A stretch of 64,000 bases of DNA from Termitomyces sp. T153 (taxonomy: Eukaryota; Basidiomycota; Agaricomycetes; Agaricales; Lyophyllaceae), in assembly GCA_018296165.2 (NCBI GenBank), contig JACKQL020000021.1, positions 859,726 through 923,725 on the forward strand, in the 5' to 3' direction. The number at the start of each line of letters is the position of its first letter. The first letter of the stretch is position 1. The notes below the pieces were generated by a model, which was not told where the DNA came from, did not search any database, and was given only the letters and a program-made list of their open reading frames with translations. Of this stretch, positions 35,083-46,138 are shown in pieces. A program made the position numbers and the translations under genes.

Positions 35083-37518
35083 ATGTCTGCATTTAACCCC
35101 GCGTACAACCCAGTCGGTTACCCAACCAACGCCTATGGCTGGCCCATACTGGAAAATTCCTACGCCCCATTCTACCCGGGTCCCTTTGCGGACCAATACG
35201 TGCCCCGTCACTGGACCCCTGACCCCAACCAGGTGTTCTACGCCCCCTCCATCAGCCGGGGAATACCCCCGGGCTGGCGCCGCCCTCCCGCATTCCACGC
35301 CAATGGCAACAACCCCCGTATCAACCCCGGAGGATACTCCGCAGCACCCCCCAACCCCGCCTACCTTCCCCCCGCCCATTACTATGTGTACCCAATCCCC
35401 GCTGCAGCCCCAGTCCCTCCGGAAGCCACGGATAACTATTCCCCACCCCGCCCACCATTCGCCGTTCAAACCCCTCCTTCTCCTAGGCAGCAAAGGATCG
35501 AAGCCTACGCCCAGCAACGCAACGAAGTCCTCTGCTTCCTCCGCCTGTCCCCTGCGGAATTCGCAAGGCGTACCCGCACCCTCCTTACCAACCTAGGCTA
35601 CCCCGACGCCTCCGCAACCCCAGAGGTCTGGGCGGATCGACGCCTCGACTTCCACAAACGCTACCTACAAGGGAACCTCCCGGAGAATACGCAAGGCACC
35701 CTGGGCCTCGATGACAACTTACGGAACGAGCTCTGTGCCTTGGTCAAAGAAATCCACACTAGCCTGAACCCCCGCCCCTTCGAAGATCCCCTGGATCCCG
35801 CCCGCTCCTTCCACGTGCAACGCAAGGAACCCGTTGGGACACGAAACGAAGCCCCATCTTCCGTTCCCCGCCAGCAGGAAGAACTCAATGCGGCCTCCAG
35901 CATCTTGAGGAATCTCAACCCCGCGGGGGGGTTGTTTGACCAACCCGCCGCCCACACCCTGGCCCTCTCTGCCCGGCCCCGGGCCAGCTCGGTGCCCAGC
36001 GCCTTCCGAACCTGGGACCAACCCGCCGTCCCCGAAATCCGCTCCCAACGACCGCCCCTACGCATCGACGACAACAACCGGACCCTCTCCTATATTGACG
36101 AGCCGGGCAACCCCGCCGACGAACACCCCCCGCGCAACGGGCCCCAACGAGACCGACCCCCCCACTTCGACCTCCACGCCCCTCGTAGCAATGCCCCTCC
36201 GCCCCGTCCCAATGCCCCAGTTCCCCCGCAACAGCCCCTGGGCCCCGGGGCGCCCCGACCTCCTCTTTCCGTCAACCCCTCTCGTCCCCCACCCGCTCCG
36301 ATGCCTAACCCCCCCAATGATGTCAACTATTTCGGACCCCCGAATCCCGGAGGACCCCCTCCCCCTCGATGGGCCCCAGGACCCGCCCCGGGTAGTGTAG
36401 GTCAAAACCCCGGTGGGGGACCACCCAATGGCGGACCCCCGGGAGGATGGGGCCCGGTGATGGACAGCTTTCCCCCCCAGCGCGGAAACGGAAATAACTA
36501 CTACTACTACTACTACTACAACGCCGGACCCCCACCTTGAACTCAAAATTCGCAGGACGATACCCGCGACGCACTGGCCTGGGAAGGAAAGCTCAACATC
36601 CAGAAGCCCGAACCCTTCACCGGCCGCGACCCCCGGAAGTGGCGAATCTTCCTGACCCAGTGTTTAACTATGTTTCAAGCTAAGCCCATCACTTTTCAGC
36701 TTGAGAGCTCACGAGTAGCCTTCGCCGCATCATACTTACAGGGCATCGCCTTCGACCACTACACCGCGCTACTCCGGTTCGACCCAAACAATCCCGTACT
36801 CTCCCATTGGCTCGCTTTCACTCAAGAGTTCTTGAGTAAGTTTGGCGTCTTTGACACCATAGCAGAGGCGGAGGAAAATCTCTTCAACCTCCGAATGCAC
36901 GACAACGAACGCTTCACGACCTTCATTGTACGATTCAAACAAGAGGCCTACGAGACCGGCTGGAATTACAACGCCCTCCGGTTCGCCCTCCGTCATGCCC
37001 TGCCCCAACGGATCAAGGACGTCCTTCGCCTCGCGCCCAAACAAACCACCTACGACGGGTACAAGGCACTCGTTACCCAGGTTGACCAACGTTATTGGGA
37101 AGATCGCAGCGAAAACATGGCGCCCCAGACCTCGTGGAATACCTCCAGTAACACCAACTGGCAGGCCGGAGCAACCAATGGCATCCGATCCTCCATCCCC
37201 ACTAACCCTGCTAACCCCGCACCCCGCTTCCCCCCAGGCCGAGGAGTCCCCAACACTAACCGGCCCCCGGGGCAGCGACCACCTGCCCAGCTCAACGCCG
37301 CCGACCTCCACGACACCCCAGTACCCCTGGATACCAACCCTGATGATTGCGACGACATCCTGGACCCCGCCGACGATCAGGAGGCCCTATGCGCAAACAG
37401 GATCCAGGACAGTCAGTGGATCAACGTGCCGGAAGAAACGCAGGAGAAACGATGGAAGGAGGGCGCGTGCATCCTATGTGGTGAGCAGGGACATTTTATT
37501 CGCAGTTGCCCTAAATAA
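35083..37518 (+). CDS. T8 Gag, interrupted by one TGA
   Basis: The ATG at 35083 (MSAFNPAYNP) is the first after the PBS. The first ~480 residues are Pro/Asn/Tyr-rich, ending in a run of seven tyrosines near 36498-36520. In-frame TGA at 36538-36540 is followed by the capsid-like part (FLTQCLTMFQAKPITFQLES) and a zinc knuckle CILCGEQGHFIRSC near 37470-37511. T2 has a Gln codon where T8 has TGA, so the stop is a recent change or is read through. The frame then meets TAA at 37516-37518, created by a 4-bp TAAA duplication absent from T2. Without it gag would run to about 37600 and overlap pol in the -1 frame, as in T2. Gag forms the particle and binds RNA. Confidence 0.82.
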
Positions 37519-40500
37519 ACGACAGGTGATGGGACGCGCCGTGTGGACAATCGACGGAGAAGACTGCAACTACCAGTTCATGGAAAACAAGTTGGCAGTT
37601 TAGGTCTGGAAGATGCACTAGACCGCGGACCACATCCCGACGTCTTCTCCACCCCAGCCACACTCCTCCGCGCAATGATGCTTGCCCTGGACAACCCCCC
37701 AGCACACCTCCCCTCTCAATCCTCCACAAACCTCCTCCTCCGCACCACTCTTCCCTTCACCGACAAACCCGTCCCCACACTAGTCGACAGCGGCGCCACC
37801 GATAACTTTATTGATGAATCCCTGGCAGCGCTCGCCCCACAACCCCTCCACCATCTTCCCGCCCCGATCCCCCTCAAACTCTTTGACGGAGACTCTACCC
37901 CAGCGGGAGACATCACTCATTGCCTAGAAACGACCCTGACCTTTGCCAACGGACAACAGCAAGAACTCCGACTACTCGTCACAAAATTACACCCCTCTGC
38001 CCCCGTCGTCTTAGGGTTCTCATGGCTCCGCTCCACCAATCCCCGCGTCAATTGGCCCAGTCTCACCCTACGCCTCGACTGGGACAACCCCACCAACTCC
38101 GGACTGGTACCCTTCCATGTCTCACCCCCCTCCGAGAGCTCCGAGACCATGATCAACCCACCCCGGACCCCGCCGCAACTTCGCTCTAGGTCTGCGCGAT
38201 CGTTTGTCATCTATGTCTGACTTGGCGGCTTGCTCAAGGTACTTCCCACCCTCATAGACAGCGGCGCCTCCAGTGTCTTCATCAGCAACCAACTTGACCT
38301 CCGACGCAATGACCTCGACAAACCCCTCGAGCTCCAACTCTTTGATGGGAGCCCCGCCACGACAAGAATCACGCAGTACCACGACAACATCCTCACCCTC
38401 GATAACGACCTGCAGTTCCAGGCCCGACTCCTTGTTACCCAACTACCCCCGTCGACCCTGATCGTGCTCGGACTCCTGTGGCTGCAAGACGTCAACCCCG
38501 ACATCAACTGGAAGAACCTTACCATGCAATTCCCCGGCCCCGAAGCGAGCTTAGCAGCCGCCATCCACCTCTGCTTCCAGCCTATCCCAGACCCCGACGC
38601 CACCCCGGATCCAACTGCTACACCTACGGGACCCAGCCCTGTCGACTCCGGAAACCTCGACATTAAAATCATCGGTGCCATCCCCTTTGCGTGCCTCCTA
38701 CGAGAAGGCACCCCCGCCTTCCAGTTGCAAGTCACTCCGGCCCTACTGGAGGAATACCTCCGTGCAGGGACTACCACGCCAGAAAAGAAGACAGAGGAAC
38801 AGATCCTATCCAAAGTAGTTCCCCCGGAGTATCATAAGTTCGCTGACGTGTTCTCCGAAGGAAGTGCCAAGGAACTCCCTCCGCACCGCTCCTACGACCA
38901 CCAGATCGACCTCGAAGAAGGCACCTCACCCCCGTTTGGCAAGATCTACAACATGTCCAAAATCAAGCTCCGGGCCCTGAAGGAATACCTCGACGACATG
39001 CTCGGCAAAGGTTTCATACGTCCCTCGATCTCCGCGGCTGGTGCTCCGGTTTTGTTTGCCAAGAAAAAAGACGGATCCCTCCGACTCTGTGTGGATTATC
39101 AGGGACTCAACAAAGTCACCAAGAAGAACTGGTACCCCCTCCCCTTAATCGGAGACCTTGTTGATCGCCTTCACAGCGCCAAGATTTATACGAAAATTGA
39201 CCTTCGTTCCGGCTACAACAACGTCCGGATCGCCCCGGGGCATGAGTGGAAGACCACCTTTCGCACCCGCTACGGCCTCTTTGAGTATCTCGTAATGCCC
39301 TTCAGAATGACTAACTCCCCCACCACCTTCCAGTACTTCATGAACGACATCTTTCACGACATGAACGACGTCTTTGTCATCGTATATTTGGACGATATCC
39401 TGATCTACTCGAATTCGCCGGCGGAGCATTTGGAGCACGTCCGCCATGTCTTGGAACGACTCCGAGAGTATCACCTTCATGCTAAACCCGAAAAGTGCTC
39501 ATTCCACACAGCGGAAGTCGAATATCTCGGGGTCATCGTCACCCCCAACAGTGTGCGCATGGACCCCGCCAAGGTTGACGCAATACTCAACTGGCCCTCC
39601 CCGCGGAACGTCAAGGATGTACAGTCATTCTTGGGGTTTGCTAACTTCTATCGCCGCTTCATCGACAACTACTCCGGAATCACCAAACCCCTCAACCGGC
39701 TCACAAGGAAGGACACCCCTTGGGATTGGGACAGCAAGTGCCAGGGCGTATTCCTCCTCCTGAAGAAGGCTTTCACCTCCGCTCCGGTCCTCCGCCATTT
39801 TGACCCCTCCCTACTGATCGTGCTCGAATGTGACACCTCCGACTACGCTATCGCCAGGATACTCTCCCAGTCGAACTTGGAGGGCAAGGATCTCCACCCC
39901 GTCGCCTTCTACACCCGATCAATGATCCCAGCGGAACTCAACTACGACATTTACGACAAGGAACTCCTCACGATCGTCAAAGCCTTTTGTCAGTGGCGGG
40001 CCTACCTTGAAGGGTCCCCGCACCGCATCCAAGTCTACTCCAATCACAACAACCTGCAATACTTCACGACCACGAAACAGCTCAGCCGCCGCCAGGCTCA
40101 ATGGTCCAAAACCCTTTCGGAGTACGATTTTACCATTCACTACCGCCCCGGGCGACTCGGCGCAAAGCCCGACGCCCTCACTCGGAGACCCGACGTGTAT
40201 CCAAAGAAATCGTTTGAAACCGAACGAAATGCATTCAACCATTGAGTGGTAATCCCACCCGAACATCTACATGCCGTGCTGATTTTAAACGAAGAAGGAA
40301 TCCTCCAGCAAATCAGGAATTCACCCCCGGACCCCTTCTTCAACCAGCACGACCCCCGCAACAACCCCGACGAGTCAAGCGTAGACAACCCCTTTTCGCT
40401 ATCCCCGGACCACCGCCTGCTGCTCTGAAGTGGACGAATCTACGCCCCGGACCACAAGTCCATTTGCCTCGACATACTCCGGCAGCACCACGATCACAAA

Positions 40501-41673
40501 CTCCAGGGGCACCCGGGAATTCGTAAGACCCTTCAACTCATCTCCCGGACTTATTTTTGGCCAGGAATGAAGAAGGACGTCACGCAATACGTGAGGGCCT
40601 GCGAACCCTGCCTACGGGCCAAAGTCCCCCGCCATCGCCCCCACGGATTACTGAAACCCCTCCCTGTCGGTCGCCGCCCCTGGTCTTCAATATCGATGGA
40701 TCATATCGTCAAACTCCCCGACTCCGAAGGTTTTGACGCAATTCTCGTCGTCATCTGCCGCCTTACCAAGCAAGCCCTCTTTATTCCCTGCCACACCACT
40801 AACACCGCCCCGGATTTTGCCAAACTATTTCTAGAACACATATTCTCCAAACACGGACTTCCCGACGACATCGTCTCCGACCGTGGACCCCTATTTGTAT
40901 CTCATTTCTGGCAATCGCTGTGCAAGGCACTTGAGATCAAAACCAGCCTCTCTACCGCCTACCACCCAGAAACCGACGGGCAAACCGAGCACGTAAACCA
41001 GACGTTAGAACAGTATCTTCGCCTCTACGTTAACTATTTACAGAACGACTGGCGTGCGGAGCTCCCCCTCGCCGAATTCACCTACAACAACACGCCTCAC
41101 TCCGCCACCGGAGTTTCCCCCTTTTACGCCAACAAGGGCTACAATCCCCGACTCACGCTGTCCCTCAAGGACATCCCCTCCCACGTGGCCCATGAAGTCG
41201 CCGAGGACCTCCGATCCCTCCACCAATTCCTCCGGGACGAGATCGACACCACCAACCAAGCCTACTCCAAGCATGCCAACGCCCATCGCCAGCCGACCCC
41301 TGACTGGCCCCCCGGCACCTTAGTCTGGCTCGACCGACAAAATCTTAAGACCCGGAGGCCTTCTATCAAACTCGACCACAAATGCCTCGGCCCATTCAAG
41401 ATCCTCCGGAAGGTCTCCACCCACGCTTACAAGCTCGACCTGCCTCCGGGTCTGAAGGGCCTCCACCCTGTGTTTCACGTTCGACTCCTTGAAAGGCACG
41501 CTCCAGACCCCTTCCCCGGCCAACACCCCAGCAGACCGCCCCCCGTCGAAGTTGAGGACGAATATCACTACGAGGTCAACGAGATCCTTGACTCCCAGGT
41601 AGTTCGCGGCCGACTCCAGTACTTGGTCCGCTGGAAGGGCTACGGACCTGAGGACGATACATGGGAACCCTGA
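37519..41673 (+). CDS. T8 Pol: two retropepsin-like domains, RT, RNase H, integrase, chromodomain
   Basis: One reading frame, broken only by TGA at 38218, 40243 and 40426 and ending at TGA 41671-41673. First protease-like domain: [10 protein letters not shown], Asp codon at 37786. Second: [10 protein letters not shown], Asp codon at 38257; both continue into a similar LVT-[KQ]-L-x5-VLG-[FL]-x-WL core. RT has VDYQGLNKV and YLDD at 39385-39396, but the usual MPFG motif reads MPFR. RNase [15 protein letters not shown] near 39830. Integrase: HHCC finger near 40490-40610, acidic core ([27 protein letters not shown]) and a GPF motif. The chromodomain ([19 protein letters not shown] near 41617-41671) is cut before its C-terminal helix by the final TGA. 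It copies and integrates the element; the chromodomain class targets chromatin. Confidence 0.88.
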
Positions 41674-41984
41674 AAGAACCTCGACAGGGCCCCCGACGAA
41701 CTCCGGGACTTCCACCGACGGAATCCCGCCAAGCCCCGGAACCCCCGGGACTGACCCAACACAGATGGCAATAGTGGGCGTAACCCCCGCCTCTGGGTTC
41801 ACCAGGGATTCAACTCCCACCAATACTCTCCTACGTGTTTCCACTTACTCCTCTCCTCGCTCTATCTGAAACTCCCCACACTCAGCAGAAGGTCCGAAGA
41901 CTGTATAGGAGCAAGCAGTGTACAGGTATATACTCAAACAAGAAATGGGCAGGGAACAGGTCAGCGATGGGGTCCGAATTCCCC

Positions 41985-43680
41985 TCACTCTCCCTCCTCC
42001 TCCGACCCCAACCCCGCTACCCTTCCCACCATGAACACCTCCAACTGTGCCACTACCGCCGCCAGAACCTCGGGTTGCCCGGGGAGCGGTTCCCCCATGT
42101 CCGTCACTATCTCCCACCACGCCCTGGGGTCTGCCGTCGCCCTCCGCTGATGCCCTGCCAACAGGCGCCCCATCTGCGTAACCCCTTGACCCAACTCCGG
42201 CGGGAGGTCCCCGGGCATCCTCGCCAACCCATCATGGATGGACCCCAGCGCTGCCGACGCTCTGTCAAGAAGGATGCGATGCTCCCGGGCCCAGTCTGTG
42301 GAACCCGAATCAGCGCTTAGGAGAAGAAAGCGGGAAGACCACTCACGAAGCACTCCTCGCCGGCCCGAGGCCACCTTGTTAGCGAGCCACTCCTCCTGCC
42401 GCCGCGCCCTCTCCGCCGCCGCCCGGACTTCCCCAGCGCTGGAACCCTGCTGAGTCTCCCGCACCCCTGAGCCTCCTGCCTGCTGTGTCGCCACCTCCGC
42501 TGCCTCCACCCGCGCCTGCAAATGCACCGTCCGCACCTCCAACTCCTGCAGACGAGATAATCGCTCCGCGGCAGTCCTGACGGCGACGTCCTTGTCTTTC
42601 CGTGCCAGGTCCCGTTCCCTCCAAACCCCGTCCAACTCCCGTCGAGCCCCGTCCCTCTCCTCCCATACCCCCTGAATCTCCTCCTCGCATATGACCAACA
42701 ACCGTTCCAAGCCCTCTACCCGACGCCGCAGATAGGCCTCCACAACCGACCATGACCTGTCCGCGGACTGCTCAACGGGGGCTCCGGACGTAGGGGAATA
42801 CACCGCGGAACCAGGGGGGCCCTCCATCACCTGCTCGCCCCGTGCCCGCTTACTGGGACCCGCCTCGGGTGAAGGGGACGCCCTCCGTTTCCCTTTCTCC
42901 TGCCTGGAAGGGGCCTCCTCCTTCTGTCCACCCCGCGGAGGGCCCACCTTCATGACAGGCGCGCCAACCTGTTCCCCTTCCCCAGCCCTGGAGCCCCTCC
43001 CCAACACCCTGCCCTTCTGCCCTTCCTCCAGCTGTGCTGCGACCCAACCTTGATCCCACCCTTGCTCCGCCACGACGCAAACGGCCCGCCAACTCAGGGT
43101 GACGGAGCACTTCTCGTGCCGCGAACGGCACGGAAGGCACACCGACGTGTCCCGCCGTACCCCCGGTGCCGGTTCCTCAAACTCACACTGCTCCCCTCGT
43201 CGGGTACAAGACGCACACTGCAGGGGCATGTTAGTCCGGGAGACATGAAGCTAAGTGGCCACTCACCGGAGCCGCCGCCTGACACCACTCAAGGGTGGGG
43301 GGACCCCTCGCCTGACCCACCGCCTCGGCAAACTGCTCCGGCATCACCTCCGCCTGGACCACCCTCGAACCCTCTGGGACAAGCCGGACCACCCCCAGGC
43401 GAATGCCAGACTTGGAACGCGTAGAAGTGACCACGCCCGCCGGGGGCTGCGTCGCATCCGCACCAGACGGTGGCCCTGAGGGACCAGCCACAGCCGCGGA
43501 CAACTCTGCGAAGGGACAATCAGTGTCCTGGGGTACATGGAACGGGCGGCACTCACGACTACGGTACATCGCCTCGACCCGACGGCGATCTTGGTGACCC
43601 TCCAAATCTTCGGAGGACAACGGCTGGGAAGGCGGGGATGGTGACCTAGATGCTGTGGGAGAATAAGCTGAAGAAGACAT
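41985..43680 (-). CDS. T8 opposite-strand gene: Zn2Cys6-like, coiled-coil protein, four exons, 514 aa
   Basis: Minus-strand exons 43680-43557, 43505-43267, 43217-42347 and 42295-41985 sum to 1545 nt, exactly 515 codons with the stop. Introns of 51, 49 and 51 nt all read GTGAGT...(C)AG with CTGAT- or CTAAC-like branch sites. Residues 122-158 hold C-x2-C-x6-C-x15-C-x2-C-x6-C (CASCTRRGEQC...CLPCRSRHEKC), the layout of a fungal Zn(II)2Cys6 DNA-binding cluster but with a longer central loop than the usual 5-12. It is followed by SW...EQGWDQGW, a basic NLS-like stretch near 229-247, a charged coiled coil near 279-367 and a conserved C-terminal region after intron 3. The gene sits between pol and the 3' LTR, does not oppose pol domains, and recurs in T2-T6. 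A role as a regulator is inferred from the domain layout only. Confidence 0.8.
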
Positions 43681-43715
43681 TGCAACAAGCTGGCGGACTC
43701 CTGGGTGTGTCCACC

Positions 43716-43726
43716 CCTTTTAATAA
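43716..43726 (-). promoter_or_regulatory. TATA-like box of the T8 opposite-strand gene
   Basis: Minus strand TTATTAAAAGG, 36-46 bp upstream of the ATG at 43680. T3 (16841-16849) and T4 (about 25445-25454) have AATTAAAAG-type boxes at almost the same distance, although surrounding sequence differs. Confidence 0.45.
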
Positions 43727-43879
43727 GTTAAGAAGGGGCCCCTGACGAATGGCGGCCGCACCTCGACTTCCTTCCCCACACCGCCGCCGCTTGCTGTGGT
43801 TTGATCAATATTGATCAACTTTGATTCCCACGCCCTACCGGTCCCCGACTCGCTCCCCGCGTCTCGAGGGTCTTGATGC

Positions 43880-43893
43880 TGAAGAGGGGGTGA
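43880..43893 (+). other. T8 polypurine tract
   Basis: TGAAGAGGGGGTGA directly before the 3' LTR; the plus-strand DNA primer is expected to come from such a tract. Confidence 0.75.
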
Positions 43894-44893
43894 TGTCACG
43901 ACCCGCTCCCTAGCTCCCTAGACACTGCTCCCAACCCCTCCCAATTTCCCGCCTAACTCCCCGGGACCCCGCCCACACTTTCGACGCCCACACTGGACAA
44001 CTCCGACACTTCTCCGGCAAACCCTGACGGCAACTCCCTCTCCGTAGCCATCAACACCCCCTTGAAACCTTCCCCCACCATTCCTGGCCACATCATACGT
44101 CCCCGACCCCCTACCCTAGTTTACCCGACCCGTCCTGGAGTGTCACGATGTCCTCGGAGCGGCCGCGCCCCCAACTGATCCCATCAGAATACAGCCGCGG
44201 CCCGACCTCGGATTGTACCCGACACCCGTCGACTCAGCACAGCTCCGTCGACCCCCGCCATCATATCCACCGCCCTCAGAGGCACCCAGTAGTCAGTATA
44301 TAAGTCATAGAATAACTCCTCGAACTTTAGTCTTGATATTACATTTTACCGGTTTCCTATGTTTCGTCTCTCGTCTCGTCTCTATTTCTGTTTCTAGGTT
44401 TCAAATCTATCTTTTCTCAGTCTTGTCTCGTCTCCGTCTCGTCTCGACTGTACATATTTCCTTTGTTCCTCTGAAGTTCCCTTGCTCCCTACGTCAGTAC
44501 AAACTCTGCACATGCGCCACGACCTGAACATTCTTAACGACAACTCCGGACCTCGCTACCCGCTCGGCCCCGGAACCCACCAAGCCCCGGTAATCCCCTG
44601 TCCAACTCCGACCCCGCCCCCCATCAACCGAGAAGCCTCCGCCTACCCCGCAATCTACTTGTGCACCCACTAACTAGCCCTGACACCCGCCCTGGGTCGA
44701 CGATCAGTACCTCCAGTCTTAGACCCCTCCGAATCACTCAGGACTTACTTGGGCCGCTCTCCCTAGGGGCCCCTCGCAAGCTTTCCCCACCTCCGCTCCA
44801 ACTCCGGATGCCTGGTTATAAGCGCAGGACATCGCGTCCGCCTAGTAAGGACTCGCCAGTGTACTGAGCCCCCGTCGTCAGCGGAACCTGACA
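43894..44893 (+). repeat. T8 3' LTR
   Basis: 1000 bp copy of 34051-35050, followed by CTACC at 44894-44898. Confidence 0.95.
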
Positions 44894-44977
44894 CTACCCC
44901 CTTTCTGCAGTGGACCAGGCAATTCATAACTTCTTCTACCCAGTGTGTTAAGATGCCACATGCTAGAGGGGGGGTGA
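44894..44977 (+). pseudogene. T7 pol end after the T8 insertion, with polypurine tract
   Basis: It starts with the right CTACC duplication, continues T7 pol in frame (LSAVDQAIHNFFYPVC) to TAA near 44948-44950, then TGCTAGAGGGGGGGTGA before the LTR. Confidence 0.75.
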
Positions 44978-45342
44978 TGTCAGGAAACCACCAATGCATG
45001 GATTTGGTCATGTGATTGGTCACATGATCAGTTGCCATGTGCATTCTGTACAAAACCCACATAGCAAGGTATGCACATGTTTGGTCAGTCACATGATCAG
45101 TTGCCATGTGCATTCTGTGCAGAATTCACATGGCAAGATATGCACAGGTTTGGTGAAATGTCACATGACTGGAGTAGATTTTCCAAACCCTAGCATTGGA
45201 GATTCTCAGACTTGTTCTCTTTGGATCTCCCTCTGCCAGGTGTGTAGCCCTACTTGTAGAAATTGTACTGTGCTGAATAGACTTCAGATCTCCCTCTGGC
45301 AGTTGTATGATTGAGCCACAGCCTCCAGAGGTTGCCCTTACA
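44978..45342 (+). repeat. T7 3' LTR, right end uncertain
   Basis: It starts TGTCAGGAAACC after a polypurine tract. The proposed end CTTACA at 45342 is a guess from LTR-like termini; the 5' LTR is missing, so it cannot be confirmed. Confidence 0.5.
45018..45154 (+). repeat. Two ~68-bp direct repeats in T7 LTR
   Basis: The unit contains TCACATGATCAGTTGCCATG and TGCATTCTG and ends TATGCACA-GTTTGGT; the two copies differ at several, mostly transition, positions. Confidence 0.75.
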
Positions 45343-46138
45343 GAATCTCTGGGTCTTGGGGTAATGTCAGTTGGGTCAGGCAGAGTTGCCAGAGGTCCAG
45401 CTGGAAGGTGAGCATGCTTCAAATATGCTTGGCAGTGGCATCAATTTTGTCCTGGAGGAGTTGGAAAAGGGGACAGAGATTCCTTGACAACTGTAGGAGC
45501 AATGGGGTGGAGGTTGTCCTTGGGAGGCAGATTTGGCTGGAGATGGGAGTCCATAGCAGCATAGCAAGGGAGGGCTCTGTGGTTGAGGTTGTTGTTGTAG
45601 TGGGCTCAGCAGGGAACCATTCTATGTGCCAGCTATGCTATTGGTTAGTTAGCATAGAAGTGGAGATACTTTCTTGAAGTTTGGTTTGCTCATTTTTGCA
45701 GTCTATTGACCTCCAAGTGTGAGGGGGTTGGTGGATTGAATTCAAGGGTGGAGGGGGTCTGGAGGTCTGCATTTTGGCAGAGGCATGATTGGGTAGGGGT
45801 TTGGTGAGCTCCAGAGTATTGCATAAGTTGAGAGGTGAGTAGGGAAGGCTTACATATTTCTGACATCCTTGAGGCTTGTGATGTTGCCAAGGTTTGTCAG
45901 AACGAGCATGTTTGTAGTCCAGAGCATGGATTTATCCCTCTTGAAGTAGGGGTTGGTAGTCCAGAAACAGCATAGAGGTTGATTAATGGATGATTTTTGG
46001 CAGAGTTGCTTCTGGTGAGGTGCAGGGTGGGGAGGAGTTTGGAGTTGCTGTTTCTGGGTCATCCTTCCTGAGATAGGTGCCAGGAGTTTGGGGTTGACAC
46101 AAGTGCTGGTTGGTTGGCAGACTCTTGTGGCACAATGA

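Larger units (their letters stand above)
34051..44893 (+). mobile_element. T8: nearly complete young Ty3/Gypsy chromovirus
   Basis: 10843 bp with 1000-bp LTRs, PBS, gag, pol with two protease-like domains, RT, RNase H, integrase and chromodomain, a four-exon opposite-strand gene, polypurine tract and CTACC duplications. I noticed only about three differences between LTRs. It is rich in CG dinucleotides, in sharp contrast to T7 around it. A few in-frame stops in gag-pol mean this copy may be defective or use recoding. Confidence 0.93.
30684..45342 (+). mobile_element. T7: decayed Gypsy chromovirus split by T8
   Basis: Pol runs from 30684 to 34050 and continues at 44894 after T8; removing T8 and one CTACC copy gives a continuous frame to a TAA near 44950. 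Then come the polypurine tract TAGAGGGGGGG and an LTR starting TGTCAGG at 44978. The 5' LTR, gag and most of the protease are missing. T7 pol belongs to a different Gypsy branch from T8 and closer to T1, judging by motifs such as IDW...EVKM before the RT and the HRHPNA tail. Confidence 0.8.

Noticed and set aside
43227..43229. ATG giving MPLQCASC as start of a 414-aa protein
   Set aside because: The ATG lies in a 49-nt intron with good GTGAGT donor and CTGCAG acceptor; splicing joins the upstream exon in phase and gives an exact codon total.
41835..43424. Plus-strand frames of 161 and 124 codons opposite the accessory gene
   Set aside because: No motif and no conservation in other copies; they look like shadows of the minus-strand exons.
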